A stretch of DNA of 64,000 nucleotides from contig DFIS01000007.1 in NCBI GenBank assembly GCA_002372175.1, positions 1 to 64,000 of the forward strand, read 5' to 3'. Under the pieces are notes generated by a model. The model saw nothing but the letters and a program-made list of their open reading frames with translations, searched no databases and was not told the origin of the DNA. Below are positions 32,319-40,924 of this stretch, in pieces (the stretch's first letter is position 1; each line of letters begins with the position of its first letter). A program made the position numbers and the translations under genes. Source of the DNA: Solobacterium sp. UBA3691. GTDB taxonomy: Bacteria; Bacillota_I; Bacilli_A; Erysipelotrichales; Erysipelotrichaceae.

Positions 32319-33689
32319 ATGTCCGGCAGAATGATGCCTAGTGCCGTGGAAGCCGAAGCCAGTCTGCTCGGGACGATGATGGTCTTCCGCAATGCGACAA
32401 GAACAGCGATGGATGAAGGCATTACTGCCGAGGATTTTTACGTGGAAGCCAACCGCAGGATCTTCCTGGCAATAGAGTCTCTGTACCGGGAAGGCGCAAC
32501 GGTGGATATGACCACAACAGCGACAAGACTGCGCGATAACGGGCATCTGGAGAGTGTTGGCGGGATACCGTATCTGACAGCGCTGACGGAGTCGGCGATC
32601 ACCAGTGCCAATACAAAGAGCTATGTTGAGATGATCCGTGACAAGGCTCTGCTGAGAAAGCTGATCGATACGGCAGGCAAGATCATTGAAGACAGCACAG
32701 CAGGACAGCCGAATGTCAATGATTACCTGGATGAAGTAGAGAAGTCCATACTGGAGATCTCCCACGGCAGAAGAGCCGGCGAATTCAAGCAGCCGACTGA
32801 AGTGCTGAACCAGATCGTGGATAATATTCACAGGATGGAAGAGAATAACTCCGATGTGACAGGTCTTGCGACAGGGTATACCGAGTTTGACCGCCGGACG
32901 CTCGGACTGCAGAAGGGCGATATGATCGTTCTGGCAGCCCGTCCTTCCATGGGTAAGACAGCGGTAGCGCTGAATCTGGCTCTGCGTGTGGCAGAGAGGA
33001 ACAGAGATAAGGCTGTAGCAATCTTTTCCCTGGAAATGGGTGCTGAACAGCTGATGATGCGTCTTTTAAGCATGAAGAGCAGAGTGGAATCCGATCATCT
33101 GCGTAAGGGACAGTTATCGAATGCGGAATGGAATGCGGTCAATGAAGCGGTATCCGATTTGAAGACGCTGAAGATCTTTATCGATGATACTTCGCAGATC
33201 AGGATGTCGGAGATCTTCGGCAAATGTCGCCGTCTGCAGAATGAGCAGGGGATCTCTGCGATCTTCCTCGACTATATCCAGCTTGTCAGCGGCAGCGGCA
33301 GGAGTGCGTCCGCGAACCGTCAGCAGGAAGTTTCCGAGATCTCGCGTGACCTGAAAGCACTGGCCAGAGAATTCAATGTGCCGGTCATTGCCCTTTCCCA
33401 GCTCAGCCGTAATGTTGAAAGCCATGAAGACAAGAAGCCTCTGCTGAGTGATCTGCGTGAATCCGGTGCTATTGAGCAGGATGCGGATATCGTCCTGATG
33501 CTGTTCAGAGAGGCATACTACAACAACGAAGCCAAAGCCAGAGCGGATGAGACCGGCAGTGAGATGATCGAGATCAACATTGCCAAGCACCGTAACGGCG
33601 CTACAGGCAGGTTTAATCTTGCCTTTGAGGCGAAGACCAATACATGTCTGAATGTAGCTCCGGGAAGCTACGGGGAGCCGGGTGAATGA
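32319..33689 (+). CDS. dnaB: Replicative DNA helicase DnaB
   Basis: 456 residues. The N-terminal helical domain (1-150; PSAVEAEASLLGTMM) is followed by the RecA-like motor with Walker A ARPSMGKT (207-214), Walker B IFLDYIQLV, and LSQLSRNVE...DLRESGAIEQDADIV. It unwinds DNA ahead of the fork as a hexamer. ATG 32319 has AAAGGAAG upstream and matches the family start. The stop overlaps the next gene (ATGA). Confidence 0.96.
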   Translation: MSGRMMPSAVEAEASLLGTMMVFRNATRTAMDEGITAEDFYVEANRRIFLAIESLYREGATVDMTTTATRLRDNGHLESVGGIPYLTALTESAITSANTKSYVEMIRDKALLRKLIDTAGKIIEDSTAGQPNVNDYLDEVEKSILEISHGRRAGEFKQPTEVLNQIVDNIHRMEENNSDVTGLATGYTEFDRRTLGLQKGDMIVLAARPSMGKTAVALNLALRVAERNRDKAVAIFSLEMGAEQLMMRLLSMKSRVESDHLRKGQLSNAEWNAVNEAVSDLKTLKIFIDDTSQIRMSEIFGKCRRLQNEQGISAIFLDYIQLVSGSGRSASANRQQEVSEISRDLKALAREFNVPVIALSQLSRNVESHEDKKPLLSDLRESGAIEQDADIVLMLFREAYYNNEAKARADETGSEMIEINIAKHRNGATGRFNLAFEAKTNTCLNVAPGSYGEPGE

Positions 33690-35203
33690 AAAAACTCGCA
33701 GCTGTACTGATCAGTCTGGCTGCTGCCGTACTGATCGTCATGTTCAGCGGATATAAAGGCGCCGTACAGGAGATACTGTCAGGGATTCCGATCCATGAGA
33801 AGACGCTGCTTGATCAGCGTGTGGAGAGGATCGGCAGTGAATCTTTGCCTGTGCACAAGATCTACCGTTCAGGTGAGCTGATCGGTGTTTTGACCGACGA
33901 AAAGAGTCTGCGGGATTATCTGCGGACAAAATACAACCGGGAGTATAAGGCGGATTATCCGCACGGTGATCTGCAGCTGGATACGGATATGTATGTAACT
34001 TCGGAGCAGAGTTACTTTGTGTATGAGAATATCGATGATCAGATCATCGACTACATAGATAAGAACGATCTCGTATCCGTCCATACAACAGCTATCGAGT
34101 TTGCGGAGAACGGCAATGTCTACGCGGTGATCCATGTCAGTGATGAAAAACTGTACCAGGAAGCGATACAGGAGTATCTGACATACTTCATTGACAGTAA
34201 TGAACTGTCTCTGCTGAACAGCGGAAAGACGACCCCGGAGCTGCATACGTACGGCAGCCGTACGGTAGGTCTGACGATCCTGCAGGACATTACGGTCACG
34301 GAGGCATACGCAAAGCCGGCAGAGATCATGACGACCAAAGAAGAGATCCTTGAGTATCTGGAATACGGAGATACGAAGGAAAAGGAATACTATACCGTAC
34401 AGATGTATGACACGGTAGCCGGTGTCGGGGCCAAGAATAACGGTCTTTCGGCGACCCAGGTCATGAACATAAACAAAGACAAGATCAAGAGTGTGGATCA
34501 GGTGCTAAGTGCCGGCGAGGAGCTGTGCGTGACATATTTCACACCGGTGATCGATGTCGTTGTCAACAAGGAGAGCATGCGCAAGGAGATCGTCTACGCG
34601 GAAACGGTATATGTGGAGGATGAGGAACTGCGCAAGGGTGTCAGTGAACAGCGGCAGGAAGGTGTCAACGGATCCAAGAATTCCACATATCTTGAGCGCT
34701 GGATCAATGGTGTGCTGGTCAGCGGTACACTGCAGTCCAGTGTAGATACATTACTGCCGATCAACGAGATCGTCGCTGTCGGTACCCTGGAGATCCCCGG
34801 CGTCGGTACCGGTCAGTTCCGCTGGCCTGTGGATAACCCGCGTATATCGTGCGGCTGGCTGTGCTACTGGGGTCACCAGGCGATCGACGTACAGAACAAG
34901 TATGATCTCTGGGGCAATATCTATGCGGCAGACCGCGGTGTGGTCATTGAGAACAGTTATAACGGCATCTCCGGCAACTATGTGTATATCGATCATAACA
35001 ACGGCTATATCTCCTACTACGGACATATGAATGTACGCAGTCCTCTGGAGGTGGGTACGATCGTTGACAAGGGTGATATTATCGGACAGCTGGGTATGAC
35101 CGGCAGAGCGACAGGTCCGCATACGCACTTCTGGATCGGCACAAGTTACAACGACAAGCTGAATCCGTGTGACGGATTCCTGGACTGTGCGGTGATACGA
35201 TGA
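33686..35203 (+). CDS. M23 peptidoglycan endopeptidase with LysM-like and G5-like domains
   Basis: A 505-residue exported protein. One N-terminal span (4-20) acts as signal or anchor. After a beta-rich stalk comes a LysM-like segment (YYTVQMYDTVAGVGAKNNGL, 235-285), a G5-like segment (290-350) and the LytM/M23 zinc peptidase: HQAID (His397, Asp401), GHMN (His447) and HTHF (479-482) are the metal and catalytic residues, so it should be active. It probably cuts cross-bridges. It is ATGA-coupled to dnaB and to walJ, an unusual placement that ties it to growth genes. Confidence 0.88.
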   Translation: MKKLAAVLISLAAAVLIVMFSGYKGAVQEILSGIPIHEKTLLDQRVERIGSESLPVHKIYRSGELIGVLTDEKSLRDYLRTKYNREYKADYPHGDLQLDTDMYVTSEQSYFVYENIDDQIIDYIDKNDLVSVHTTAIEFAENGNVYAVIHVSDEKLYQEAIQEYLTYFIDSNELSLLNSGKTTPELHTYGSRTVGLTILQDITVTEAYAKPAEIMTTKEEILEYLEYGDTKEKEYYTVQMYDTVAGVGAKNNGLSATQVMNINKDKIKSVDQVLSAGEELCVTYFTPVIDVVVNKESMRKEIVYAETVYVEDEELRKGVSEQRQEGVNGSKNSTYLERWINGVLVSGTLQSSVDTLLPINEIVAVGTLEIPGVGTGQFRWPVDNPRISCGWLCYWGHQAIDVQNKYDLWGNIYAADRGVVIENSYNGISGNYVYIDHNNGYISYYGHMNVRSPLEVGTIVDKGDIIGQLGMTGRATGPHTHFWIGTSYNDKLNPCDGFLDCAVIR

Positions 35204-36021
35204 AGTTTGCACTGCTTGCCAGCGGTTCCCGCGGGAACTGCTGTGTCATCGAGGATGAACACCTGCTGCTGATGATCGACTGCGGCACGACTGCACATTA
35301 TCTGCGTTCAGCCATGGCGGAGATCGGCATAACACCGCAGGCTCTCGATGCCCTGCTGATCACCCATGATCATACCGATCATATCTCACAGGTGAAGATG
35401 TTTACGGAGAACCGTATTCTTTCACCGGTGCCGTTATCCGTGGAAACGGAGCGGGTGATTCCGGGACAGGCTTTTCAGCTGCAGCACATGACGGTCACAC
35501 CGCTTGCGCTTTCCCATGATACGGAAGTAACGGTCGGCTATGTTCTGGAGACGTGGCAGGAGAAGCTTGTCTATATTACCGATACCGGATATATCCGGGA
35601 TGCCTGTCTGCCTCTTTTAAAGGGTGCGGATTACATCATTCTGGAAAGCAATCATGATCTGGAGATGCTTATGCATACCAGACGTCCGGCATATGTCAAA
35701 CACCGGATCGCATCCGACAGCGGACATCTGTGCAACGAGGACTGTGCGGCGATCCTGAGCAGGATCGTTACCCCGCGGACGAAAGAGATCGTTCTTGCGC
35801 ATATCAGTCAGGAAGCGAATACGCCGGAGAGGGCTCTGCAGGTCACAAGAGATGTCCTGCTGGGAGAGTGCCGGCATATGCTCAGCAGGAACCTCCGGGT
35901 AACAGCTGCGCATCAGTATGAGATCATCAGAGGAGGTACATGGAATGAAAAAGTGGACAGCGGCAGTACTTGCTGGATTGCTGGTATGGAACGTGTGGCT
36001 GACCTGGCGGACCGTCAGTGA
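35200..36021 (+). CDS. walJ: Metallo-beta-lactamase-fold hydrolase, WalJ (YycJ) type
   Basis: 273 residues. The metal motif THDHTDH with flanking LLITHDHTDHI, the later His in ALSHD, YITDTGYI with the bridging Asp, and ESNHD identify the YycJ/WalJ group, single-strand-processing or DNase-like enzymes linked to the WalRK operon. The start overlaps the M23 stop (ATGA). The reading frame continues 77 nt past the next gene's start, adding a C-terminal tail (GGTWNEKVDSGS...) that shares DNA with that gene. Confidence 0.9.
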   Translation: MKFALLASGSRGNCCVIEDEHLLLMIDCGTTAHYLRSAMAEIGITPQALDALLITHDHTDHISQVKMFTENRILSPVPLSVETERVIPGQAFQLQHMTVTPLALSHDTEVTVGYVLETWQEKLVYITDTGYIRDACLPLLKGADYIILESNHDLEMLMHTRRPAYVKHRIASDSGHLCNEDCAAILSRIVTPRTKEIVLAHISQEANTPERALQVTRDVLLGECRHMLSRNLRVTAAHQYEIIRGGTWNEKVDSGSTCWIAGMERVADLADRQ

Positions 36022-37030
36022 CCGCAGTGAACAGCAGACGGTTCCGACCGATCCTGAAGCTCCGACGATCATCAATAATACGCTGAACGGATATACAACG
36101 GATATTACAGGTGCGGCTGACAGAGTGCGGCAGAATATCGTTACGGTCAGAGTGCAGTATACGGAAGACAGGGAATATACTGCCAGCGGTGTGATCTACC
36201 GATCAAATGCGGCCGATACGTATATCGTGACATGTTCATCTTTCCTGGATGGAGCACAGAGTCTTCATGTGCTGTTTGATAACGGAATCGAGATCGAAGC
36301 GGAACTGTACGGATCCGATACCCAGACCGATACAGCTGTTCTGCTGTGCCATCCCGAGTTTGTGGCGGAGAGTATTGAGCTCGGCGATTCTTCGCTTGTG
36401 CGTCATGGTGAATATGGCTTTACCCTGTCCGGCAGGAATGTGCGTACGGACAGCGGCATCAGCAGCTTCGGCATTGTCTCAATGGAGGCACAGCTGTACC
36501 GGGAGACGGAAAGCGGATCGCCATGGATCACCGGAGCACTGCTCAGCGATGTTGTGATCAGTGATTTCAGCGTCGGCAGTCCGCTGCTGAATATGGACGG
36601 CGAGATGATCGGCATGCTGTCGAGAAGACTTTCACGCGGTGATACGGTTACCGGTCTTACCTATGCTCTGGCATCCAATGAACTCCGGCTTGTATGTGAT
36701 GATCTGATTCGTGACGGACATGTCAGCAGAGGCTATCTCGGCATCGCCGGCCGGAATATCAGCGATCTTTCGGTATATGAGAAGAGTGCCTGGAATCTTC
36801 CGCTTGATATCAGCAGCGGCATCCTGATCACTTACGTCTATGACGGTTCGCCAGCGCAGCAATTGGATATGCGCCCCGGTGATCTGATCCTTTCGGCCGA
36901 AGATGTAGCTTTACAGGACATGGAAGAGCTGCGGGATATCCTGTATGCCAGAAATCCCGAAGATACGCTTGTGCTTGGACTTCTGCGTGACGGTGAAGCA
37001 AGTATCTCCGTCAGTGCGGTGCTGCGATGA
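35945..37030 (+). CDS. HtrA-like protein with degenerate protease triad and PDZ domain
   Basis: A 361-residue membrane-anchored protein (span 6-22) with the fold of HtrA/DegP. The chymotrypsin-like domain lacks two of three catalytic residues: the usual TNxHV reads VTCSSFL (95-101), and GNSGGPL reads FSVGSPL (208-214) with Val at the nucleophile position. The Asp is kept (TDTAVL, Asp129). A PDZ domain follows (265-361; GYLGIAGRN, MRPGDLILSAED). It is therefore probably a non-catalytic scaffold or chaperone. The ATG at 35945 has GAGGAGGT. Position between walJ and rlmH matches htrC of B. subtilis. Confidence 0.8.
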   Translation: MKKWTAAVLAGLLVWNVWLTWRTVSDRSEQQTVPTDPEAPTIINNTLNGYTTDITGAADRVRQNIVTVRVQYTEDREYTASGVIYRSNAADTYIVTCSSFLDGAQSLHVLFDNGIEIEAELYGSDTQTDTAVLLCHPEFVAESIELGDSSLVRHGEYGFTLSGRNVRTDSGISSFGIVSMEAQLYRETESGSPWITGALLSDVVISDFSVGSPLLNMDGEMIGMLSRRLSRGDTVTGLTYALASNELRLVCDDLIRDGHVSRGYLGIAGRNISDLSVYEKSAWNLPLDISSGILITYVYDGSPAQQLDMRPGDLILSAEDVALQDMEELRDILYARNPEDTLVLGLLRDGEASISVSAVLR

Positions 37031-37503
37031 TCAGGATCATTGCCTGCGGCACGGTCAAGGATGCCTGGCTTCGCAACGGTATTCAGGAGTATCTGAAACG
37101 CCTGCGGGCATACGACAAACTGGAGATCGTCGAAGTGCCGGATGAGAAAGCACCTGCCTCCAACAGCGAAGCCCAGAATGCCAAAGTGATACGCACGGAA
37201 GGGGAGAAACTGCTGAAGCGCATCAGTGCCGATGAGTATGTGATCCTGCTGGATCTTGCCGGCAAGGCAATGGATTCCGAGAGCTTTGCGCATACGCTTG
37301 ACAGGCTGTATGCGGAAGGGCATACGAAGCTGGCTTTTGTGATCGGCGGCTCGCTTGGTGTCAGTGATGATCTGATCCGCAGGGCAGATATGCGCTGGCA
37401 GCTGTCCAGGGCAACCTTTCCCCACCAGCTGTGCCGGCTGATCGTCTTGGAACAGATCTACAGGGCTTATAAGATACTGCGGAACGAACCCTATCACAAG
37501 TAG
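37027..37503 (+). CDS. rlmH: 23S rRNA pseudouridine-1915 N3-methyltransferase RlmH
   Basis: 158 residues, family length. MIRIIACGTVKDAWL, LLDLAGKAMDSE, the SAM knot FVIGGSLGVSDDL and the tail LSRATFPHQLCRLIVLEQIYRAYKI are diagnostic of this SPOUT enzyme, which methylates a pseudouridine in helix 69. ATGA overlap with the HtrA-like gene; last gene of the coupled run starting at DUF2232. Confidence 0.97.
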   Translation: MIRIIACGTVKDAWLRNGIQEYLKRLRAYDKLEIVEVPDEKAPASNSEAQNAKVIRTEGEKLLKRISADEYVILLDLAGKAMDSESFAHTLDRLYAEGHTKLAFVIGGSLGVSDDLIRRADMRWQLSRATFPHQLCRLIVLEQIYRAYKILRNEPYHK

Positions 37504-37504
37504 T

Positions 37505-37533
37505 TTGTTCGGCAGGAAATGAATCAATATGAT
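37505..37533 (+). promoter_or_regulatory. ptsH promoter
   Basis: TTGTTC (37505-37510) and TATGAT (37528-37533) with a 17-bp spacer, 34 bp before ptsH. The -35 box begins within two bases of the rlmH stop. Confidence 0.6.
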
Positions 37534-37567
37534 AGAATACAGATGGTAATCAGAAGGAGAAGAAAGT

Positions 37568-37834
37568 ATGAAAGAAATAACCGCTATTGTCGTTGATCCG
37601 GTCGGCCTGCACGCAAGACCTGCAACTGTAGCTGTAAATGCGGCAAGCAAATTTAAAAGTGAAATTACGATCTCTTATAAGGGACGTACAGTTAATATGA
37701 AATCGATTATGGGCGTTATGTCACTCGGTATTCCTACACAGTCTACGATTACTGTCAGATGTGAAGGACCCGATGAAGAAACCGCTGCAGAGACGATCGA
37801 CGAAGTGCTCCGCAACCAGAAGGTAATTGGCTGA
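37568..37834 (+). CDS. ptsH: Phosphocarrier protein HPr
   Basis: 88 residues. His15 in GLHARPAT accepts phosphate from Enzyme I for the sugar phosphotransferase system, and Ser46 in MKSIMGVMSLG is the site of HPr kinase used in Firmicutes catabolite control. GGAGAAG precedes the ATG. It is followed 21 bp later by the phosphohexomutase, not by ptsI. Confidence 0.97.
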   Translation: MKEITAIVVDPVGLHARPATVAVNAASKFKSEITISYKGRTVNMKSIMGVMSLGIPTQSTITVRCEGPDEETAAETIDEVLRNQKVIG

Positions 37835-37855
37835 CCGATAATACAAGGAGGAAAT

Positions 37856-39553
37856 ATGGAAGCGAAACTTCAGTATGAGCGCTGGATGGCTCATCCCAAC
37901 CTGGATCCTGATCTGAAAAAGGAAATGGAAGGGATGACGGAACAGCAGATCAATGATGCATTCTACACGAATATTGAATTTGGTACAGCAGGTATGCGCG
38001 GTGTACTCGGCGCCGGCACCAACAGGATCAATCTGCATACGATCCGTAAGGCGACAGCAGGATTTGCGGCATATATCAATGCGAACGGTCCTGAGGCGGC
38101 TGCCCGCGGCATAGCGATCGGCTATGACAACAGACATTTCTCGAGAGAGTTTGCGTTTGACAGTGCCCGTGTACTGGCAACATTCGGTATCCGCAGTTAT
38201 GTTTTTGAAAGTCTGAGACCGACACCGGAGCTTTCCTTTGCGGTGAGACATCTGAACTGCTTCGGCGGCATCATGATCACAGCTTCCCATAACCCGAAAG
38301 AGTATAACGGATATAAACTGTATGACGAGAAGGGCTGTCAGCTGATTCCGTCACTGGCTGATCAGGTGATCGCCCAGGTCAATGCGGTCGCCGATGAGCT
38401 TTCCGTCAGTTCTGCAGTGACGCCCGAACAGGAGAAACTGATTACCGTGATCGGTGCTGATGTCGATGCGGAATACTACAGAAACGTCAAGTCCATCCAG
38501 CTGAACCCGGATGTCAGAAAAGATGATGTGAAGATCGTCTTCTCACCGGAACATGGTACTTCCAATATCCCGGTCAGAACGATCCTCGGTGACTGCGGAT
38601 ATCAGGTCATTCCTGTTCTTGAGCAGTGTGATCCCGATCCTGACTTTTCCAATACGCCGACACCTAACCCGGAACAGCCGGGTGCTTATGAACTGGCACT
38701 GAAGTATGCGGCAGCGAATGATGCCGATATCATTCTGGTTTGTGACCCTGATGCGGACCGCATGGGTGTTGTGGCTAAGCGCAATGGTGAACTGAAGCTG
38801 ATGACAGGCAACCAGTCGGGAGCTCTCTTGATCGAGTATATCTTCTCGCAGCTGGCTGCCAAGGGTAAGATGCCTGCCAACGCTGTCATGTTCAATACAG
38901 TCGTTACCGGTGATCTTGGTGAAAAGATCGCGGACAGCTACGGTGTAGCTACCGAAAAGACCCTGACAGGTTTCAAGTTCATCGGTGAAAAGGTCGCCAA
39001 GTATGAAGTGAATCATGAACGTGAGTATGTCTTTGGTTATGAAGAGTCTTACGGTTCACTGATCAGTCCGTTTGTCAGAGACAAGGATGCACAGCAGGCA
39101 TGTCTGATGCTGGCGGAAGCAGCTTGTTACTACAAGGAGCACGGCAAGACACTGTGGGATGTTCTTGACGGTTTGTATGCCAAGCATGGTTTCTATGCCG
39201 AGACACAGACATCTGTTACACTGGCGGGTGCTGCCGGTGCTGCCAGGATCAAGGAGATCATGGATGGTCTGAGAAAGGAAAGACTGCAGACAATTGCCGA
39301 TGTCAAAGTCGATGTATGGCAGGACTTTGAGACCAGAGAGCAGGGCAGTGACGAGGGTATTACAGCACTGGAGGGCTTCACAGTATCCAACGTACTGAAG
39401 TACTTCATGGCTGATGGTTCCTGGATCGCGATCCGTCCAAGCGGCACAGAGCCCAAGGTCAAGGTATACTACTGTGTCAAGGGTGCTGACCAGAAGGCGG
39501 CTGAAGAGCAGCTGGAACGCTATATCGCTGTCATGAAGGGTGTCCTCAGCTAA
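37856..39553 (+). CDS. pgcA: Phospho-sugar mutase (phosphoglucomutase/phosphomannomutase)
   Basis: 565 residues, in line with the large PgcA-type alpha-phosphoglucomutases. The N-terminal GTAGMRGVLG, the phosphoserine loop ITASHNPKEYNGYK, the metal loop CDPDADRMG, the sugar-binding GYEESYG and the C-terminal phosphate loop RPSGTEPKVKVY are all present. It interconverts glucose-6-P and glucose-1-P (perhaps mannose forms), feeding UDP-glucose and surface polymers. AAGGAGG precedes the start. Confidence 0.93.
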   Translation: MEAKLQYERWMAHPNLDPDLKKEMEGMTEQQINDAFYTNIEFGTAGMRGVLGAGTNRINLHTIRKATAGFAAYINANGPEAAARGIAIGYDNRHFSREFAFDSARVLATFGIRSYVFESLRPTPELSFAVRHLNCFGGIMITASHNPKEYNGYKLYDEKGCQLIPSLADQVIAQVNAVADELSVSSAVTPEQEKLITVIGADVDAEYYRNVKSIQLNPDVRKDDVKIVFSPEHGTSNIPVRTILGDCGYQVIPVLEQCDPDPDFSNTPTPNPEQPGAYELALKYAAANDADIILVCDPDADRMGVVAKRNGELKLMTGNQSGALLIEYIFSQLAAKGKMPANAVMFNTVVTGDLGEKIADSYGVATEKTLTGFKFIGEKVAKYEVNHEREYVFGYEESYGSLISPFVRDKDAQQACLMLAEAACYYKEHGKTLWDVLDGLYAKHGFYAETQTSVTLAGAAGAARIKEIMDGLRKERLQTIADVKVDVWQDFETREQGSDEGITALEGFTVSNVLKYFMADGSWIAIRPSGTEPKVKVYYCVKGADQKAAEEQLERYIAVMKGVLS

Positions 39554-39571
39554 CCTGTAAATCAATACATG

Positions 39572-39599
39572 AAGACCGTTCCGGAAGGGCGGTCTTTTG
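39572..39599 (+). terminator. Terminator of pgcA
   Basis: AAGACCG pairs with CGGTCTT around a short loop, followed by TTTTG. Confidence 0.75.
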
Positions 39600-39721
39600 T
39601 AATTTCGACATAAGTAAGGGCTTTCATTCTTCATTTTTACGGATTTCGACATGTTTACAGGTGTATTTGACAGGGATCCGGCAGTGAATGATCCCCTTTA
39701 TATATAAATAAGGAAAGTGAA

Positions 39722-39746
39722 AAAAAGGGCTTGCAATGCCCTTTTT
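39722..39746 (+). terminator. Second terminator hairpin, overlapping the S10 promoter
   Basis: AAAAAGGGC (39722-39730), loop TTGCAAT, GCCCTTTTT (39738-39746). It has all parts of an intrinsic terminator. Its loop holds the TTGCAA -35 box of the ribosomal promoter, so it blocks read-through into the cluster while providing the promoter. Confidence 0.7.
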
Positions 39747-39759
39747 ATGATGATACTAT
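39731..39759 (+). promoter_or_regulatory. Promoter of the S10-spc-alpha cluster
   Basis: TTGCAA (39731-39736) and TACTAT (39754-39759) with a 17-bp spacer and a TGA-extended -10. Transcription should begin near 39766, giving a leader of about 120 nt. A TTGACA at 39667 has no -10 at usable distance. Confidence 0.65.
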
Positions 39760-39765
39760 AGTGAG

Positions 39766-39880
39766 GCACTCGTGTGGATGTGGGAGGTTGCCGGCACGCT
39801 GAAGAGCGTTGTCACATAGGCGTGATAACCGGGGAATTTCCACGGAGCGATCCATCGGAGATGGAGTGAATTTAAGGAGG
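39766..39880 (+). ncRNA. Structured leader of the ribosomal S10 operon
   Basis: About 115 untranslated nt before rpsJ. It contains GTGTGGATGTGGGAGGTTGCCGG and a series of hairpins: ACGCT-GAAG-AGCGT (39796-39809), TCAC-ATAGGC-GTGA (39812-39825), and TCCATC-GGA-GATGGA (39851-39865), followed by AAGGAGG. S10 leaders in Firmicutes often have this kind of folded RNA and are controlled by a ribosomal protein such as L4; which protein acts here is unknown. Confidence 0.5.
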
Positions 39881-39888
39881 AAACATTC

Positions 39889-40200
39889 ATGGCAAAAAAT
39901 TCTGTAAGAATTCGTCTGAAGGCTTACGAGAACAGGAACCTGGATTCTGCCAGCAAGAAGATCGTTGAAACAGCGGCTTCTAACGGTGCTAAGAAGATCG
40001 TCGGACCTGTACCTCTGCCGACAGAGAGAGAAGTCGTCACGATCCTGCGTGCTGTTCATAAGTACAAGGATTCCCGTGAGCAGTTTGAGATTCGTACACA
40101 CAAGAGACTGATCGAGATCATCGGCCCCAGCGCTGAGACGATCGACGCTCTGAGCAGACTGGATCTGCCCAGCGGTGTTGACATCGAGATCAAGCTTTAG
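39889..40200 (+). CDS. rpsJ: Ribosomal protein S10
   Basis: 103 residues, first gene of the cluster. Family pattern RIRLKAYENRNLDSASKKIVE and GPVPLPTEREVVTILRAVHKYKDSREQFEIRTHKRLI. Part of the 30S head and also a partner of NusB in antitermination. AAGGAGG at 39874. Confidence 0.98.
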   Translation: MAKNSVRIRLKAYENRNLDSASKKIVETAASNGAKKIVGPVPLPTEREVVTILRAVHKYKDSREQFEIRTHKRLIEIIGPSAETIDALSRLDLPSGVDIEIKL

Positions 40201-40220
40201 AAAGGACCGGGTGAATATTA

Positions 40221-40913
40221 ATGAAAGGTATCTTAGGACGTAAGCTCGGCATGACACAGGTCTTCACCGTTGACGGAAATCTGATTCCTGTTACCGTTGT
40301 TGAAGTTAACCCCAATGTTGTCCTGCAGAAGAAAACGGTTGAGACAGATGGTTACGAAGCTGTCCAGCTGGGTTACGAAGATGTGAAAGAGCAGCGCAGC
40401 AACAAGCCTTCCATCGGTCATGCGAAGAAGGCTGAAACAGCTCCCAAGAAGTACATCCGTGAGTTCAAGGCTGATGAACTGTTCGGTCTGGAAGTTGGCG
40501 CTGAGGTCAAGGCTGACATCTTCGAGGCCGGCGATGTGGTTGATGTTACAGGCACATCCAAGGGTCATGGCTATACAGGAACGATCGCACGTTACAATGC
40601 ACACCGCGGACCTGAGTCCCACGGTGGTTCCAAGAACGTAAGACATATCGGTTCTCTGGCAACGACCGGACGTAACAACGGCCGTATCGAGAAGAACACA
40701 CCGATGCCGGGTCAGGACGGCGGTTACCGCACGACTAACCAGAACCTGACAGTGATCAAGGTCAATGCCGAAGAGGGCTACATCCTGATCAAGGGCAACG
40801 TGCCCGGACCTCGCAAGGGCCTTGTTGAGATCAAGACAACGGTCAAACCCGTGAAGAAAGTTAAAGTTGAAGAACTGGTTTCCAACGCTGCTGCTGCAGC
40901 TGAAGCCGAGTAA
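40221..40913 (+). CDS. rplC: Ribosomal protein L3
   Basis: 230 residues, starting KGILGRKLGMTQVF, with the RNA-binding GTSKGHGYTG and the long loop near the peptidyl-transferase centre GQDGGYRTTNQNLTVIKV. The C-terminal tail of about 20 residues is Ala/Glu/Val rich. AAAGGACCGGGTG precedes it. Confidence 0.98.
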   Translation: MKGILGRKLGMTQVFTVDGNLIPVTVVEVNPNVVLQKKTVETDGYEAVQLGYEDVKEQRSNKPSIGHAKKAETAPKKYIREFKADELFGLEVGAEVKADIFEAGDVVDVTGTSKGHGYTGTIARYNAHRGPESHGGSKNVRHIGSLATTGRNNGRIEKNTPMPGQDGGYRTTNQNLTVIKVNAEEGYILIKGNVPGPRKGLVEIKTTVKPVKKVKVEELVSNAAAAAEAE

Positions 40914-40924
40914 GGAGGTAAACA

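Noticed and set aside
39667..39706. TTGACA at 39667 as the ribosomal promoter
   Set aside because: The nearest TATATA/TTATAT is about 25 bp or more away; TTGCAA-17-TACTAT is better placed.
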